A stretch of 64,000 bases of DNA from G965220075 sp965220075 (GTDB lineage: Bacteria > Chloroflexota > UBA11872). The notes below the pieces were generated by a model that saw only the letters and a list, made by a program, of their open reading frames with translations, was not told the origin of the DNA and made no database searches. Shown here piece by piece: positions 26,355 to 35,621 of the stretch (position 1 is the first letter of the stretch; each line of letters begins with the position of its first letter). Location of the stretch: contig OZ244806.1 in the NCBI GenBank assembly GCA_965220075.1, positions 2,232,001 to 2,296,000 of the forward strand, in the 5' to 3' direction. A program made the translations under genes and the position numbers.

Positions 26355-27182
26355 ATGCGGTGGCCCTATCCGGCCCGTGCGTCCGCTCTGGTGGTGGGGT
26401 TGCTGGTGGCGCTCGGTCTGGGCGGCGCCAGCCTCGGACTGACTCTGTACGACCGGCTGACGATGCCCACGGCGCCCGAGCACGAGCTCGCTCCCGGCAC
26501 CTCGGTGGCTTTCGTCGGCCAGCCGCGCGATGCCTACGGCTCACCCTTCGGATCTCCCCGCCTGCGCGAGCCTGAGCGCGAGCGCCTGACCGAGCGCATC
26601 GGCCGCGTCAGCCGCGTCATAAGCGGCCTGATCGGACCGGGGTTGATCCGATCCGCGGTTGACATAGACGTTGGGCCGTTCGATTCGCGCGTGATCGCAG
26701 GCCGCGTAATCGAGCTCCGTTCAGACAGCGTGCTGGTTGAGACCGAGGACGGCGAACGGCGCTGGGTGCACGGAATCGGGGGTGCGCACGAGCGGCTCCA
26801 GCCGGCCCTGCAATCAGGCGATGAAGTCGTCTTGACCGTCCGGTCGGGTCCCGACGGGCGCCTCGAGTTCCGGGGTTTCAGTGCCGGCATCGAGCGGGGC
26901 GAGGCCCAATCAGAGTATTTCGCCTTCCCGGTGATCGCCCTTGGCACCGTCACCGCACTAACCGATGATTCGATCTCCGTCGCCACGATCCGCGGCAATG
27001 ACGTGACCATTCGTCTGCGGGAGGGCATCTCCGCCGGCAACGCCGAGGTCGGCGGCGGCGTGATCGTGATGGCCTACGAAACCGAGGACGGGCTGGAAGC
27101 GTGGGAGGTTCAATCGCTGGGGCGGTTGGGGGATCTGTCGAGCTGGTTGCCGCGCGAGCGGTCCCTGGCGGTAGATCGATAG
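26355..27182 (+). CDS. Membrane-anchored protein with two DUF5666-like repeats
   Basis: 275 residues from ATG. Residues about 8-30 are a hydrophobic signal-anchor. Two similar beta segments follow, about 117-180 (GRVIELRSDSVLVETEDGER) and about 200-260 (GTVTALTDDSISVATIRGND), each of the G-x-V-x-x-L-x-x-x-S-I-x-V type seen in DUF5666 proteins, probably OB-like and extracytoplasmic. No catalytic motif. First gene right of tRNA-Lys and thus outside the island. Function unknown. Confidence 0.5.
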   Translation: MRWPYPARASALVVGLLVALGLGGASLGLTLYDRLTMPTAPEHELAPGTSVAFVGQPRDAYGSPFGSPRLREPERERLTERIGRVSRVISGLIGPGLIRSAVDIDVGPFDSRVIAGRVIELRSDSVLVETEDGERRWVHGIGGAHERLQPALQSGDEVVLTVRSGPDGRLEFRGFSAGIERGEAQSEYFAFPVIALGTVTALTDDSISVATIRGNDVTIRLREGISAGNAEVGGGVIVMAYETEDGLEAWEVQSLGRLGDLSSWLPRERSLAVDR

Positions 27183-27237
27183 CTGGGATCCTGGCGGCTG
27201 GCCGACCGCTCCTGGCACGATCGCTGCTGAGGTGAAT

Positions 27238-27921
27238 ATGCTCGGCTCGATGCGACACCACCTGGACACTCTGCGGAGCCTGGTGAGGCATGTCGTCGTC
27301 AATGCGGCTGTTGGGTTCGGACCGCTTTACGCCGGCAGCCTGGCGGTAGGAGGGTTTCGCCAGCCGGACGACCTGATCTGGCACAGCGACACCGAGCCGT
27401 GGCTCCCCTGGCTGGCGCTCGTGATTCTGGGCTACTTCTTTGGCTGGACGATCACGGCGCTCTCGCTCGACCACGAGGACTTCTGGCGAGTGCCGGGGCG
27501 GGTGCGCGCATTTCGCGCGCTGGCGCGGACCGAGGGTCCGGATGGTCCAGTGGCGGCCTTCGCTGCATCCAAGGGCGGCTCCCTGGCGGTCGAGCTCGCC
27601 TGGCCGCGGCTGCAAAGACTCGGACTGGATTTGAGCGGCTTGGGTTTCTTGCGGCACTTCTACGCGACGCTGCGCGGCTGGTGGCTGGCGGCAATGACAG
27701 CGCTGCTCTTCATCCTCGTTCACATCGTCCGGCAAGGCTTCGCGGGCGACGCGGAGATCGGCGGAAGCGCGGTATCCGCGGTGGGAGTCGCGGCCGCGGC
27801 GGCGCTGGCCGCGCTCGGCTCCCACGTCGTGGGACGAGCCCTGGCGGCGCGTCTGGCGACGGCCTTTCGGCCCCGACCGCCCGAGCGCCCTCAGCCGTCC
27901 GGCATCACGCCGGAGAATTGA
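27238..27921 (+). CDS. Hypothetical integral membrane protein
   Basis: About 227 residues. ATG at 27238 chosen over the GTG at 27232 because TGAGGTG sits at 27228-27234. Hydrophobic stretches are at about residues 20-38, 55-75, 145-165 and 170-195. The central cytoplasmic-looking loop is rich in Arg (RVPGRVRAFRALARTEG). No family recognised. It lies 55 bp after the preceding membrane-anchored gene and the two may form an operon. Confidence 0.5.
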   Translation: MLGSMRHHLDTLRSLVRHVVVNAAVGFGPLYAGSLAVGGFRQPDDLIWHSDTEPWLPWLALVILGYFFGWTITALSLDHEDFWRVPGRVRAFRALARTEGPDGPVAAFAASKGGSLAVELAWPRLQRLGLDLSGLGFLRHFYATLRGWWLAAMTALLFILVHIVRQGFAGDAEIGGSAVSAVGVAAAAALAALGSHVVGRALAARLATAFRPRPPERPQPSGITPEN

Positions 27922-28029
27922 CCTCAGAGCGGAGAGCATCCGTAGTTCGATAGAAGCCGTGTCGGCCGCCAGGCGCGGCTCGCATGGGTCGGATAGCGGT
28001 GCAAGCGGCGCGGACAGAATGCCCGCCGC

Positions 28030-28989
28030 TCAGAACTCCAGCCCGGCGTAGAGTGGGTGCGTCAGGTAGCGCTCGCCAGTGTCGGGCAGGATAGTCACGA
28101 TCAGCTTGCCCGCGTTCTCCGAGCGCCGGGCCACTTGCAGCGCCGCCCACACGTTGGCGCCGGCTGAAACGCCCACCAGCAGCCCCTCTTCGCGCGCGAG
28201 CTGGCGGGCGGTCTCCTCGGCGGCGTTGTCGTCCACCAGCAGCACTTCGTCCATGAGGTCGCGCTCGAATACCTCAGGCACGAAGTTGGCGCCGATTCCT
28301 TCGATACGGTGCGGACCCGGTGTTCCCTCGCTGATCATCGGGTTGCGGCTGGGCTCGACGGCTACGAACCGAATACTCGCTTTGCGCGCCTTGAGCGCGC
28401 GCGCGGTGCCCGTGATCGTGCCGCCGGTGCCCACGCCGGCCACCATCACGTCTATCCGGCCCTCCGTATCGCGCCAGATCTCTTCCGCCGTAGTGCGCTC
28501 ATGCACGGCGGGGTTGCTCGGATTCTCGAACTGCTGGGGCATCCAGGCGCCGGGCGTCTCGGCGACGATCTGGCGCGCCCGCTCAATGGCGCCGGACATG
28601 CCTTGAGCGCCGGGCGTCAACACAACCTCGGCGCCCAGGGCGCGTAGAAGATTGCGCCGTTCCAGCGTCATCGTCTCGGGCATTGTGATCACGGTTCGAT
28701 AGCCACGCGCCGCGCCCACGACCGCGAGCGCGATGCCAGTGTTGCCGCTGGTGGGCTCGACTATCACCGAGCTGCCCCTGATCAAGAGACCGTCGCGCTC
28801 GGCGTCGGCAATCATGGCCAAGCCGATCCGGTCCTTCACGCTGCCGCCGGGATTCGTGAACTCGCACTTGGCTACGATCTGCGCCGCCATGCCTTCGGCG
28901 ACGCGGTTCAACCGCACCATAGGCGTGTTTCCTATCAGCGCGGATACGTCGGACGCTATGCGCGGGAGCTCGCGCATGGGTTGGTTCAA
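28030..28989 (-). CDS. cysK: Cysteine synthase (O-acetylserine sulfhydrylase)
   Basis: 319 residues. PLP lysine in FTNPGGSVKDRIGLAM (about residue 51), substrate loop PTSGNTGIALA, and the phosphate-binding glycine-rich GVGTGGTITGTARALK are all present. The enzyme makes L-cysteine from O-acetyl-L-serine and sulfide in the cytoplasm. Length is standard. ATG at 28987-28989, with a second in-frame Met four codons later. Divergent from apgM with a 122 bp shared region. A cystathionine beta-synthase activity is possible for the fold but the motifs favour CysK/CysM. Confidence 0.92.
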   Translation of the reverse strand: MNQPMRELPRIASDVSALIGNTPMVRLNRVAEGMAAQIVAKCEFTNPGGSVKDRIGLAMIADAERDGLLIRGSSVIVEPTSGNTGIALAVVGAARGYRTVITMPETMTLERRNLLRALGAEVVLTPGAQGMSGAIERARQIVAETPGAWMPQQFENPSNPAVHERTTAEEIWRDTEGRIDVMVAGVGTGGTITGTARALKARKASIRFVAVEPSRNPMISEGTPGPHRIEGIGANFVPEVFERDLMDEVLLVDDNAAEETARQLAREEGLLVGVSAGANVWAALQVARRSENAGKLIVTILPDTGERYLTHPLYAGLEF

Positions 28990-29111
28990 CAGTCACGCTT
29001 TCCGTTAGCGCCCCGCGACACGATGGAGCGCGGAGGGCATTCTGACGCAAACTGGCCAGGGACCGCGTCGATGATAAGCTTTTCGGTACTTTTTCCGGGC
29101 CTGCCGCGCCT

Positions 29112-30317
29112 TTGCTGACGCCCGAATTATGGCGATCGCTCGCCAGGCCAGCCTCCACCAAGCTCGTTCTGCTGGTGTTTGACGGCTTGGGAGGGCTCCC
29201 GCGCAACGCGCAGGGCGATACCGAGCTCGAGCATGCCGAGTGCCCGAATCTCGACCGGTTGGCGGCCGGCGGGATCACCGGCCTCCATCAACCGGTCGGC
29301 TGGGGCGTCACGCCGGGCAGCGGACCGGGGCACCTGGCACTCTTCGGATACGACCCGGTCGAGCATCAGATTGGCCGCGGCGCGCTCTCGGCGCTGGGCG
29401 TGAACGTGCCGCTGGCGCCCGGGGACATCGCGATCCGGCTCAACTTCTCGGCCATCGACGAGTCTGGGAACATCGACGATAGACGGGCCGGCCGTATTTC
29501 AACCGTAGTGAACCGCGCGCTGATCGAACGCTTGCGCGATATCACGGTCAGCGGCGTCTCGATAACCTTCGCGGCCGAGCGCGAGCACCGAGCGATCCTG
29601 GTTCTGCGCGGCGAGGGCCTCGATCCGCGCGTTAGCGCAACCGACCCACAGAGGGACGGCGTTCCACCCCTTGCACCCCTGGCGCTGCATCCCGCCGCGG
29701 CACGGACGGCCGATGTCCTGACGAAGATCCTGGCGCGAGTGCGCGAAGCGCTGGCCGATCAGTCGCCCGCCAACTTCCTGCTGATGCGCGGTTACGGAAC
29801 CGCGCCCATGCTTCCCAGCCTGGCGGACCGACACGGACTCCGCGCCGCGTGCCTGGCGGTCTATCCGATGTACCGCGGACTGGGTAAGGCGGTCGGCATG
29901 ACCATCATCGATACCGGTGAGAGCTTTCGCGAGCAGCTCAACTGCCTGCGCGAGTGCTGGCAGGACTTCGACTTCTTCTTCATCCACGTCAAGGCCACCG
30001 ACACGCGCGGCGAGGACGGAGACTTCGAGGGAAAGGCCTCCCTGATCAGCGAGGTCGACAGCCACGTCCCCAGCTTGACCGATCTCGCTCCGGACGTGCT
30101 GGTGGTGACGGGCGACCATTCAACGCCGGCTACCATGCGATCCCATTCCTGGCACCCCGTGCCGTTTCTGCTCAGCAGTCCTCAGGCGATGCGCGATCAG
30201 GTCACGACGTTCGGCGAGCGCGCGTGCGCCCGCGGCGGGCTGGGGATCTTCCCGGCTACCGCGATCATGCCCTTGATGCTGGCTCACGGGGACCGGCTGC
30301 AACGGTTCGGCGCCTGA
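29112..30317 (+). CDS. apgM: Phosphoglycerate mutase, 2,3-BPG-independent, archaeal type
   Basis: 401 residues; TTG start at 29112, as no ATG or GTG lies upstream in frame. Alkaline-phosphatase-superfamily metal sites: KLVLLVFDGLGGLP at about 18-31, the Ser-containing TPGSGPGHLALFGYDP at about 75-90, the DTRGEDGDFEGK region, and VVTGDHSTP with HSWHPVPFLL near the end. It interconverts 3- and 2-phosphoglycerate in glycolysis and gluconeogenesis. ApgM is common in archaea and in several deep bacterial lineages including Chloroflexota. selA follows 2 bp after the stop. Confidence 0.92.
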   Translation: MLTPELWRSLARPASTKLVLLVFDGLGGLPRNAQGDTELEHAECPNLDRLAAGGITGLHQPVGWGVTPGSGPGHLALFGYDPVEHQIGRGALSALGVNVPLAPGDIAIRLNFSAIDESGNIDDRRAGRISTVVNRALIERLRDITVSGVSITFAAEREHRAILVLRGEGLDPRVSATDPQRDGVPPLAPLALHPAAARTADVLTKILARVREALADQSPANFLLMRGYGTAPMLPSLADRHGLRAACLAVYPMYRGLGKAVGMTIIDTGESFREQLNCLRECWQDFDFFFIHVKATDTRGEDGDFEGKASLISEVDSHVPSLTDLAPDVLVVTGDHSTPATMRSHSWHPVPFLLSSPQAMRDQVTTFGERACARGGLGIFPATAIMPLMLAHGDRLQRFGA

Positions 30318-30319
30318 TC

Positions 30320-31684
30320 GTGAGGGAGCGGCGCCCGGCGCTTCGTGACATCCCCAGCATCGACCGGGTGGCCCTGCGCGCCCGCGAGCAGGCCGGCGAC
30401 ATCCCGCGCCGCCTGCTGGTAACGGCGGCCCGCGCCGAGATAGAAGGCGTTCGGTCGCGGGCGGCGGCGGGAACGGCCGCGCCAGAGCTGGACGCTCTGT
30501 CCGCGTCCGTCGTATTGCGCGCGCGCCTGCTGCTGGGCGGAGCGCCGCGGGCGGTGGTCAACGCGACCGGAGTGATCGTGCATACCAATCTGGGCCGGGC
30601 GCCGTTGAGCGATCTCGCGCTGGAAGCCGTGGCGGCGGCGGCGCGGGGCTACTCGGATCTCGAGTTCGACCTGGAGTCGGGCGCGCGCGGCGCACGCTCG
30701 ATGCACGTCGAAAAGAGGTTGACCGAGCTCACCGGCGCGGAGTCGGCCCTGGTCCTCAACAACAACGCCGGCGCGGTCTTTCTCGCGTTGGAGACCCACG
30801 CCTGCGGGTGCGAGGTGCTGGTAAGCCGCGGTGAAGCGGTCGAGATCGGCGGGGGGTTCCGCATTCCCGACGTCCTACGGGAAAGCGGCGCCTCGCTTCG
30901 CGACGTGGGGACTACCAACCGCACGCGTCTGGATGACTACGCCGGCGTCATTGGGGAGCGTACGGCCGCGATTCTGCGCGTGCATCGCAGCAACTTCGCG
31001 CAGATCGGGTTCACCGAGTCGCCGCCGCTGCGCGACCTGGCCGGACTCGCCCACGCACATGGGCTCCTGCTCATCGACGACCTCGGGTCGGGATCGCTGA
31101 TCGACACGGCGCAGTTCGGGCTGGAGCGCGAGCCGCTGGTGCAGGAGTCGCTGAGGGCGGGCGCCGATCTGGTGGCCTTTTCCGGCGACAAGCTGCTTGG
31201 CGGCCCACAGGCCGGGATTCTGGCCGGACGGGCCGCCGCGATCGGCGCCGTGGCGACTCGTCCACTGGCACGCGCGCTGCGATCCGACAAGATGACCATT
31301 GCCGCCTTGAGCGCGACCCTGGGGCACTATCTGGCCGGCGACGCGACCGCGCAAATCCCCGTCTGGCAGATGATTACCACCCCGGCCGAGCAAGTGCGCG
31401 ACCGCGCGTGCCGCCTGTCTGAGGGGCTTCCCTGGTGCGAGGTGGTCCAGTCAAACGCAACCGTGGGCGGAGGGTCGCTGCCCGGACAGACGCTGCCAAG
31501 CTACGCGATCAGGCTCTCGGCGGAGGTTGGGGCCGCGGAGGACCTCGCGGCGCGGCTGCGCGCCGCCGAGCGCCCCGTGATCGGGCGCGTGCACGAGGAC
31601 CTTGTCTGGCTTGACCTGCGCACAGTGCTGGAACGCGACGAGCCATACCTGCGTGCCGCGTTGCACCGTCTCCGGGCCGCCTGA
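30320..31684 (+). CDS. selA: L-seryl-tRNA(Sec) selenium transferase
   Basis: 454 residues from GTG at 30320, which starts just after the apgM TGA and gives LRDIPSIDRVALRAR, the normal N-terminus. VNATGVIVHTNLGRAPLS and the PLP site FSGDKLLGGPQAGI (Lys about 291) identify SelA. It converts Ser-tRNA(Sec) to Sec-tRNA(Sec) with selenophosphate. selB, selD and the tRNA(Sec) gene are not visible in this window, so they should be elsewhere. Co-transcribed with apgM. Length matches family. Confidence 0.93.
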   Translation: MRERRPALRDIPSIDRVALRAREQAGDIPRRLLVTAARAEIEGVRSRAAAGTAAPELDALSASVVLRARLLLGGAPRAVVNATGVIVHTNLGRAPLSDLALEAVAAAARGYSDLEFDLESGARGARSMHVEKRLTELTGAESALVLNNNAGAVFLALETHACGCEVLVSRGEAVEIGGGFRIPDVLRESGASLRDVGTTNRTRLDDYAGVIGERTAAILRVHRSNFAQIGFTESPPLRDLAGLAHAHGLLLIDDLGSGSLIDTAQFGLEREPLVQESLRAGADLVAFSGDKLLGGPQAGILAGRAAAIGAVATRPLARALRSDKMTIAALSATLGHYLAGDATAQIPVWQMITTPAEQVRDRACRLSEGLPWCEVVQSNATVGGGSLPGQTLPSYAIRLSAEVGAAEDLAARLRAAERPVIGRVHEDLVWLDLRTVLERDEPYLRAALHRLRAA

Positions 31685-31701
31685 CGGCGCGCCTGTACGG
31701 G

Positions 31702-31707
31702 TAGAAT
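31702..31707 (+). promoter_or_regulatory. Possible -10 box upstream of the 2TM gene
   Basis: GTAGAATC contains a TAGAAT hexamer 34 bp before the 31741 ATG. Similar GTACAATC boxes precede aceE and the HlyD-like gene. No good -35 is seen. Confidence 0.3.
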
Positions 31708-31740
31708 CTCCCGCTCACCCGCCCCGCTGGTCGGTGGTCG

Positions 31741-32073
31741 ATGCCTGAGCTTTCACCTGCCGAACGCGCCGAGGCGTTTCAACGCGCCACGCAACGAGTG
31801 CGAGCGCGCCTGGGGCTCGTCGGACACTTGGCGCTGTTCCTCGTGGTGGGCCTGCTGCTCCTCGTCGTCAACCTTGCGGCGACGCCCGGAGCAATCTGGT
31901 TTTTCTGGCCTCTGCTGTTCTGGCTGGTGGCCCTGGCGACGCATACCGCGGTCGTGCTCGGACCAGGGGCGCGGCTCATGGAACGCTGGCGTGAGCGCGA
32001 ATACGCGCGCGAGATTGAGCGAAAACGCGCTGAGCGGACGGACTGCGACTCGGATCGCGAACACGCGTCGTGA
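31741..32073 (+). CDS. Small 2TM-domain membrane protein
   Basis: 110 residues from ATG. Two transmembrane helices at about 25-47 (GHLALFLVVGLLLLVVNLAA) and 54-74 (WFFWPLLFWLVALATH), with charged N- and C-terminal tails (RWREREYAREIERKRAERT). This matches the 2TM domain family, often fused to histidine kinases or found alone in bacteria. Role unknown. It overlaps the next gene by 4 bp (GTGA), indicating translational coupling. Confidence 0.7.
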   Translation: MPELSPAERAEAFQRATQRVRARLGLVGHLALFLVVGLLLLVVNLAATPGAIWFFWPLLFWLVALATHTAVVLGPGARLMERWREREYAREIERKRAERTDCDSDREHAS

Positions 32074-32954
32074 GCACAGCCCGCAGGTTTGGAGTCCGCG
32101 GCTGGCAGCGTCTCGAAGGCGTGTACCCGCCACGGACCAAGCCGGCCGAGATGCTCGGCCACTACGCAACCCTGGCCAGCGTTGTGGAAGTCGAGAGCAC
32201 GTTCAGCGGAATCCCCAAACCTGAACGGCTGGCCGCCTGGGCCGATCAGACGCCGCCGGAGTTCCGCTTCGACGTGCTCGCGTTTGGCGGCCTGACACTC
32301 CATCAGAGACGGCCCGGTCATAGCGGCGCCGTCGCCGGAATGAGCTGGACCGAGACCGCCGTGGAGCCTCCGGACGCGATTTTCGATGACTTCAGGTCAT
32401 CGGTGGCGCCCCTGCTGTCGGCCGGTCGTCTGGGCACGGTCATAGCCCAGTTTCCTCCCTGGTTCGAATGCGGAGAGGCGGGCTTCACCTACCTGGAACG
32501 TTTTCGAGAACGGCTGCCCGATATTCCAATCGCGGTGGAGTTCCGGCATCCGACCTGGCAGACCCCAAGCCAGCAAGATCAGACCCTCGAGAGCCTGATC
32601 GAGCTCGAAATCGGCCTGGTAGTGCCGGATTTCCCACCGGACGACCCCGACTGGACGCCGCCGCTCGCGACGGCCACGGTTGAAGACCTCGCCGTGGTGC
32701 GGCTGCACGGGCGTGACGCCGCTCGCTGGCCGCGCACGCACGCGGCGCCGGTGGAGCCGCTCGAATACTCCTACAGCGACGCCGATCTGCACGAGTGGGT
32801 CGAGCGGGTGCGCTCGCTTCAGCGCGACGTGGACGAGGTTCACGTGCTGTTCGGAACCGCGCCGCGGGCGGAGGCGCTCGAGGCTGCGAACCGCCTCAGC
32901 AGCGCGGTAACGGAGACCGAGGAAGCGGAAGCGCGCTGGGGCTACGTTCCCTAG
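32070..32954 (+). CDS. DUF72 (YecE-like) protein
   Basis: 294 residues from GTG at 32070. FGVRGWQRLEGVYPPRTKPA and VVEVESTFSGIPKPERLAAW are characteristic of DUF72, a TIM-barrel family of unknown activity; FRFDVLAFGGLTLHQRRPG and IAVEFRHPTWQT agree. The fold is cytoplasmic. It is coupled to the 2TM gene by a 4 bp overlap. A broader operon link to the dehydrogenase at 33143 (189 bp away) is possible but not evident. Confidence 0.85.
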   Translation: MSTARRFGVRGWQRLEGVYPPRTKPAEMLGHYATLASVVEVESTFSGIPKPERLAAWADQTPPEFRFDVLAFGGLTLHQRRPGHSGAVAGMSWTETAVEPPDAIFDDFRSSVAPLLSAGRLGTVIAQFPPWFECGEAGFTYLERFRERLPDIPIAVEFRHPTWQTPSQQDQTLESLIELEIGLVVPDFPPDDPDWTPPLATATVEDLAVVRLHGRDAARWPRTHAAPVEPLEYSYSDADLHEWVERVRSLQRDVDEVHVLFGTAPRAEALEAANRLSSAVTETEEAEARWGYVP

Positions 32955-33142
32955 CTCGCGTCCGCCTGGCGGGCGCTGGGATTGGGCGCGAAATCAGCTC
33001 TTGCATGGCTCCTGCGGGCCGTGCTCAGACCGAACGGCGGACGCTTGGTTTTCGGCGCGCCGGGCGGGGTCTGGCGCCCGCGCCGCCACGGCTGCACTAT
33101 GAGCCGAAAGAGCGGTTGTAACCAACCCCGGAAGACAGGTCC

Positions 33143-34153
33143 ATGCGCCACTCGGAGCGCCGCGTACTGAGCCTCGTGGAACTGGACGAAGCGGCCGCGA
33201 GACGTTTGCGCGAGCGCGCCCGACTGGACCTGCGGCCCTGGACCGAGACGCGCGAGCTGGCCGATCCATCCGAGCTCGGCGGCGAGATCCGCACGCACGG
33301 CCACGACGCGGTTCTGGTCGAGGCGGACTTCGTATTGAGCGAGACTTTCGAGGCCGCGCCCGGGCTGCGTTTCGTGGGCGTCTGTCGCGGCGACTACGGA
33401 CACGTCGACGTGGAGGCGGCTACGAAAGCGGGCGTGGCGGTGGCTCACACACCCGGCCGCAACGCCGCTGCCGTGGCGGAGCTCACGCTGGGTCTGATCC
33501 TGGCCCTGCTGCGCCGGGTCCCGGAAGCGGCGTCCTACGTTGCCAGCGGACGCTGGGACGACCCGGTCGAGCCGTACATCGGGCTGCGCGGGATCGAGCT
33601 TGGCGGCCAGGTTGCCGGCGTCATCGGGCTGGGCGCCATTGGACGCCGCACGGCGGGGCTGCTTGCTCCCTTCGGCTGCCGGATATTGGCCACCGATCCG
33701 GCGCTCGATTCGTCACGGATTCGCGCGCTTGGCTGCGAGCCGGTTGAGCTTGACCGCCTTATCGAAACGGCGACTATCGTGATAGTCCACTGCCCGCCGG
33801 TCGAATCGACCATGGGCCTGATTGACGCCAAGGCCATCGCGCGCATGCCGGCCGGAGCACGTCTGATCGTGACAACCGGCGAGGGCGTAGTGGATGAAGG
33901 GTCGGTTGCCGAGGCGCTGCGCGCGGGCCATCTTGCCGGCGCGGCCTTCGACATCTTCGACACTCACCCGATCCGTCCCGACCATCCGCTGCTGGCCGCG
34001 CCAAACACGATTCTGCTGCCGCACGTCGGCGGCGCGACCGATGGCACGGTCTCCCGCTACTCGGAGTCGATCGTAGACGACTATCTGCGCTTTCTGGCGG
34101 GCCACCAGCCGCGCCACCTGGTGAACCCGGAGGTATGGCCCCATCGGCGCTGA
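33143..34153 (+). CDS. D-isomer-specific 2-hydroxyacid dehydrogenase homologue, altered catalytic site
   Basis: 336 residues. The NAD-binding fingerprint GLGAIGRRTAGLLAPFG sits at about 158-174 and the C-terminal His motif LLPHVGGATDGTVSRY is present. However, the position of the catalytic Arg (usual N-x-x-RG) reads TTGEGVVDE, giving Glu, and the catalytic Glu of the DVF-x-x-EP motif reads DIFDTHP, giving His. Two of three catalytic residues are thus replaced, so ordinary hydroxyacid oxidation is doubtful. First gene of an operon with the FGGY kinase, which begins inside its last codons, so a role in sugar or sugar-acid use is inferred. Confidence 0.8.
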   Translation: MRHSERRVLSLVELDEAAARRLRERARLDLRPWTETRELADPSELGGEIRTHGHDAVLVEADFVLSETFEAAPGLRFVGVCRGDYGHVDVEAATKAGVAVAHTPGRNAAAVAELTLGLILALLRRVPEAASYVASGRWDDPVEPYIGLRGIELGGQVAGVIGLGAIGRRTAGLLAPFGCRILATDPALDSSRIRALGCEPVELDRLIETATIVIVHCPPVESTMGLIDAKAIARMPAGARLIVTTGEGVVDEGSVAEALRAGHLAGAAFDIFDTHPIRPDHPLLAAPNTILLPHVGGATDGTVSRYSESIVDDYLRFLAGHQPRHLVNPEVWPHRR

Positions 34154-35621
34154 AGCCGTCTATCTGGGAGTCGACATCGGCTCGTCCGGCGTGCGAGCAG
34201 CCGCGCTGACGGCGCGGGGACACATCTCGGCACAAGCCGCGCACAGGCGCGAGGCGGCTCCGCTGTCGCTCGCTCACATGCAGCGCGACCTGGACCTGGA
34301 GGCGATCTGGAATCTTGTCGTGCGGTCCATTCGAGAGGTCCGCGCCGCGCTGGGCGATGACGGCTATGCCATTCGCGGGCTCGGCGTGGCCGCGAATCGC
34401 CAGACCCTCATCGTGGAAGACGCCGGCGGCGGCGTCCTGCTCGCTTCGGGCAACGACGACTTGCGCGCGTCCATGCAAGGCGCGGCCCTGGACGAAACGA
34501 ACGGCGGGGCGGTGTTTCACGCCACCGGTCACGCGCCGGCGATGATCTTCTGGCCGGGCAAGCTGGCTTGGATAGACGCGTTCGCGCCGGAGATTCGAGA
34601 CCGCGCCGCGCGCGTTCTATCCCTTGAGAGTTGGATCGTGCAACGGATGAGCGGACACGCCTGCCTGAGCGTCTGCTCGGCCGCGGAGACCGGCGCACGG
34701 CACCTGCGCGACGAGCGCTGGGTAACTGAGCACCTGCCCGGCTGGGCGCATCCACTGCTTCCCGAGATCGCATCCACCCCGAGCGCCGGGCCGATTACGA
34801 CCGCGCGCGCCGGTGAAATCGGTCTCCCGCTCGACTGCTCTATCGCACTCGGACAGCCCGACACGCAGACCGGCGAGCTCGCCGCGCGCGGGTCGCGCGG
34901 CGCCGTCAGCGACTTCGCCGCGCTGGGCTGGAGCGCCACGGTGGTGCGGCCAGCCGACGGCGCGTGCATAGCCCCCGGAGTCTGGCAAACTCGATCTATT
35001 GGAGGCGGGCGCCTGGCCGAGAGCAACGCGGGTGAAGCGGCGAGCGGCTACGGATGGCTGCGGCGCCGCAGTCCCACCGGCGAGCTGACGGAGCACGTGA
35101 CAGGCTCGCGTTGCGCCGCTGATGAAGGAGTCTTCGCGCCGACCGGCTTGCGCGTGATGGACGTTTCCGAGCCGGGCCTTGGCTTTGCCGCCATGCTCGC
35201 GCCTGTTCCCTTCGCCGCCGGAACGCCGGACCTGGACGTTTTGGGCACGGCCGTGCTCGAGGACGTCGGGTTTGCCGTGCGGGCCAACCGTGAGCAGCTC
35301 GGTCCCGGCCCCGCGGCGCAGGCGCCGGTGCGACTGGCGGGCGGCTACCTGGCGCCGACGGCGGCGCCGCAACTGCTGGCCGACGTGTTAGGCGCGCCGG
35401 TCGACGCCTACGCGCGCGTTCCGGTGACCGCGTTAGGCGCGGCGATGTGCGCCGCGGCCGCCTCGGGCGACATGTCGCTCTCAGACGCGCAGGCGGCGCT
35501 AGCGCCGACGCCCACGGCCATCGAGCCCGACGCCGCGCGAGCGCGCGCCTATGCGGAGCACTACGCGCGCTGGACGGAGCTGCGGCGTGTTATCGAGGGC
35601 TTTTTTCAGGAGCATCTGTGA
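34143..35621 (+). CDS. FGGY-family carbohydrate kinase, probable unusual start
   Basis: About 492 residues. The phosphate-binding loop YLGVDIGSSGVRAAAL lies at 34161-34208, upstream of the first ordinary start codon (GTG 34191). No ATG, GTG or TTG precedes it in frame; an ATC at 34143 has GGAGGT at 34129-34134 at normal distance, so an ATC start or a sequencing indel is likely (CTG 34164 is another option). The catalytic-base region GQPDTQTGELAARG and the later EAASGYGWL support an FGGY kinase that phosphorylates a ketose or polyol with ATP. The next gene is a class II aldolase, the usual partner for splitting ketose 1-phosphates. Confidence 0.8.
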   Translation: MGAEAVYLGVDIGSSGVRAAALTARGHISAQAAHRREAAPLSLAHMQRDLDLEAIWNLVVRSIREVRAALGDDGYAIRGLGVAANRQTLIVEDAGGGVLLASGNDDLRASMQGAALDETNGGAVFHATGHAPAMIFWPGKLAWIDAFAPEIRDRAARVLSLESWIVQRMSGHACLSVCSAAETGARHLRDERWVTEHLPGWAHPLLPEIASTPSAGPITTARAGEIGLPLDCSIALGQPDTQTGELAARGSRGAVSDFAALGWSATVVRPADGACIAPGVWQTRSIGGGRLAESNAGEAASGYGWLRRRSPTGELTEHVTGSRCAADEGVFAPTGLRVMDVSEPGLGFAAMLAPVPFAAGTPDLDVLGTAVLEDVGFAVRANREQLGPGPAAQAPVRLAGGYLAPTAAPQLLADVLGAPVDAYARVPVTALGAAMCAAAASGDMSLSDAQAALAPTPTAIEPDAARARAYAEHYARWTELRRVIEGFFQEHL

